This document shows, one piece after another, positions 5,972 to 6,322 of a stretch of DNA of 6,322 nucleotides. Below the pieces are notes generated by a model. That model did no database searches, had not been told where the DNA came from, and saw only the letters and a program-made list of their open reading frames with translations. The position numbers were made by a program, and so were the translations under genes. Position 1 is the stretch's first letter. Every line of letters begins with the position of its first letter. Source of the DNA: CADAWZ01 sp045114665. Lineage in GTDB: Bacteria; Vulcanimicrobiota; CADAWZ01. The stretch lies in contig JBGUKW010000058.1 of assembly GCA_045114665.1 (NCBI GenBank), forward strand, positions 1 through 6,322, written 5' to 3'.

Positions 5972-6027
5972 GATAAATTTTTATTTTTAAAAATTAATAA
6001 AAATAATTATGATAGAGGTTTAGTTAA

Positions 6028-6322
6028 TTGGTTTTTAGTTCGATGGTTTTTCTGTGGATATTTTTACCCACAGTTTTAATTTTTTACTATCTTTTTGATA
6101 AAAGATACAGAAATAATTTTCTCCTATGTGCAAGTTTATTTTTCTATTTTTGGGGAGAGCCAAGCTATATTCTTGTTCTTTTAGCATCTATTGTCTTCAA
6201 TTATTTTATGGGACTTTGGATCGATAAGGCTGAGGATAAAAAAAGAAAAATTGCAATTACATTATGTATTATAGGAAATATCTGTCTATTGGGATATTTT
6301 AAATATTTCAATTTTTTGATAG
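6028..6322 (+). CDS. MBOAT-family O-acyltransferase, AlgI-like (N-terminal part, cut by the window end)
   Basis: Ninety-eight codons are visible. The predicted start MVFSSMVFLWIFLPTVL and the segment LCASLFFYFWGEPSYI (38-53) match the N-terminus of AlgI/DltB-type membrane-bound O-acyltransferases, which usually begin MVFSS..FL..FLP and carry S(L/F)xFYxWGEP. At least three membrane segments are visible (about 6-23, 34-66, 79-95), with KYFNF near the edge, as in the family. These proteins move acetyl groups across the membrane onto extracellular polysaccharides. The TTG at 6028 is chosen as start because AGAGG (6014-6018) lies 9 bases before it, TAA directly precedes it in frame, and it restores the family MVFSS beginning. 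The ATG at 6043 would delete those residues. The catalytic His lies beyond the window. It is divergent from the glycosyltransferase operon. Confidence 0.88.
   Translation, partial: MVFSSMVFLWIFLPTVLIFYYLFDKRYRNNFLLCASLFFYFWGEPSYILVLLASIVFNYFMGLWIDKAEDKKRKIAITLCIIGNICLLGYFKYFNFLI

Noticed and set aside
6008..6013. TATGAT as -10 box for the MBOAT gene
   Set aside because: It would start transcription at or past the ribosome site (6014-6018), leaving no usable leader for the TTG start.

Overview
This is a low-GC bacterial window using the standard code (TGA, TAA and TAG all serve as stops; Shine-Dalgarno sites of the AAGGAG type; -10 boxes reading TATAAT). Gene content suggests a host-associated anaerobe, such as a low-GC Firmicute or a spirochaete of the Brachyspira/Treponema kind. 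The phylum cannot be fixed from the sequence alone.

Left part (1-2182, + strand) is accessory DNA. It begins with the 3' end of an Rpn-like PD-(D/E)XK nuclease/transposase gene, closed by a good intrinsic terminator. Next comes an apparent N-terminal remnant of a type I restriction HsdR subunit, open in frame into a complete AAA-ATPase-like/PD-(D/E)XK protein of 530 aa. A short palindromic repeat occurs three times here: in the Rpn-like tail, at the junction directly before the ATPase start codon (where it supplies the ribosome binding site), and in frame inside the ATPase gene. In the two longer copies the same CTCC-containing arm can pair either with an upstream GGAGC or with the downstream Shine-Dalgarno sequence.

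Middle (2197-3245): a complete housekeeping ribosome-assembly GTPase (ylqF/rbgA) follows the ATPase after 14 bases, probably co-transcribed with it. An inverted repeat with A and T tracts that could terminate transcription from both sides follows. The AT-rich gap after it holds an apparently orphan promoter.

Right part (3246-6322) looks like a cell-envelope locus. Two minus-strand genes form an operon: a 657-aa multi-membrane-spanning GT-C type glycosyltransferase, then a 220-aa exported protein resembling cysteine-less GATase1/DUF4159 domains. Divergent from them, and cut by the window edge, is the start of an MBOAT O-acyltransferase of the AlgI type that uses a TTG start. The divergent promoters appear to overlap. 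An envelope polysaccharide or glycoprotein modification role for the set is inference.
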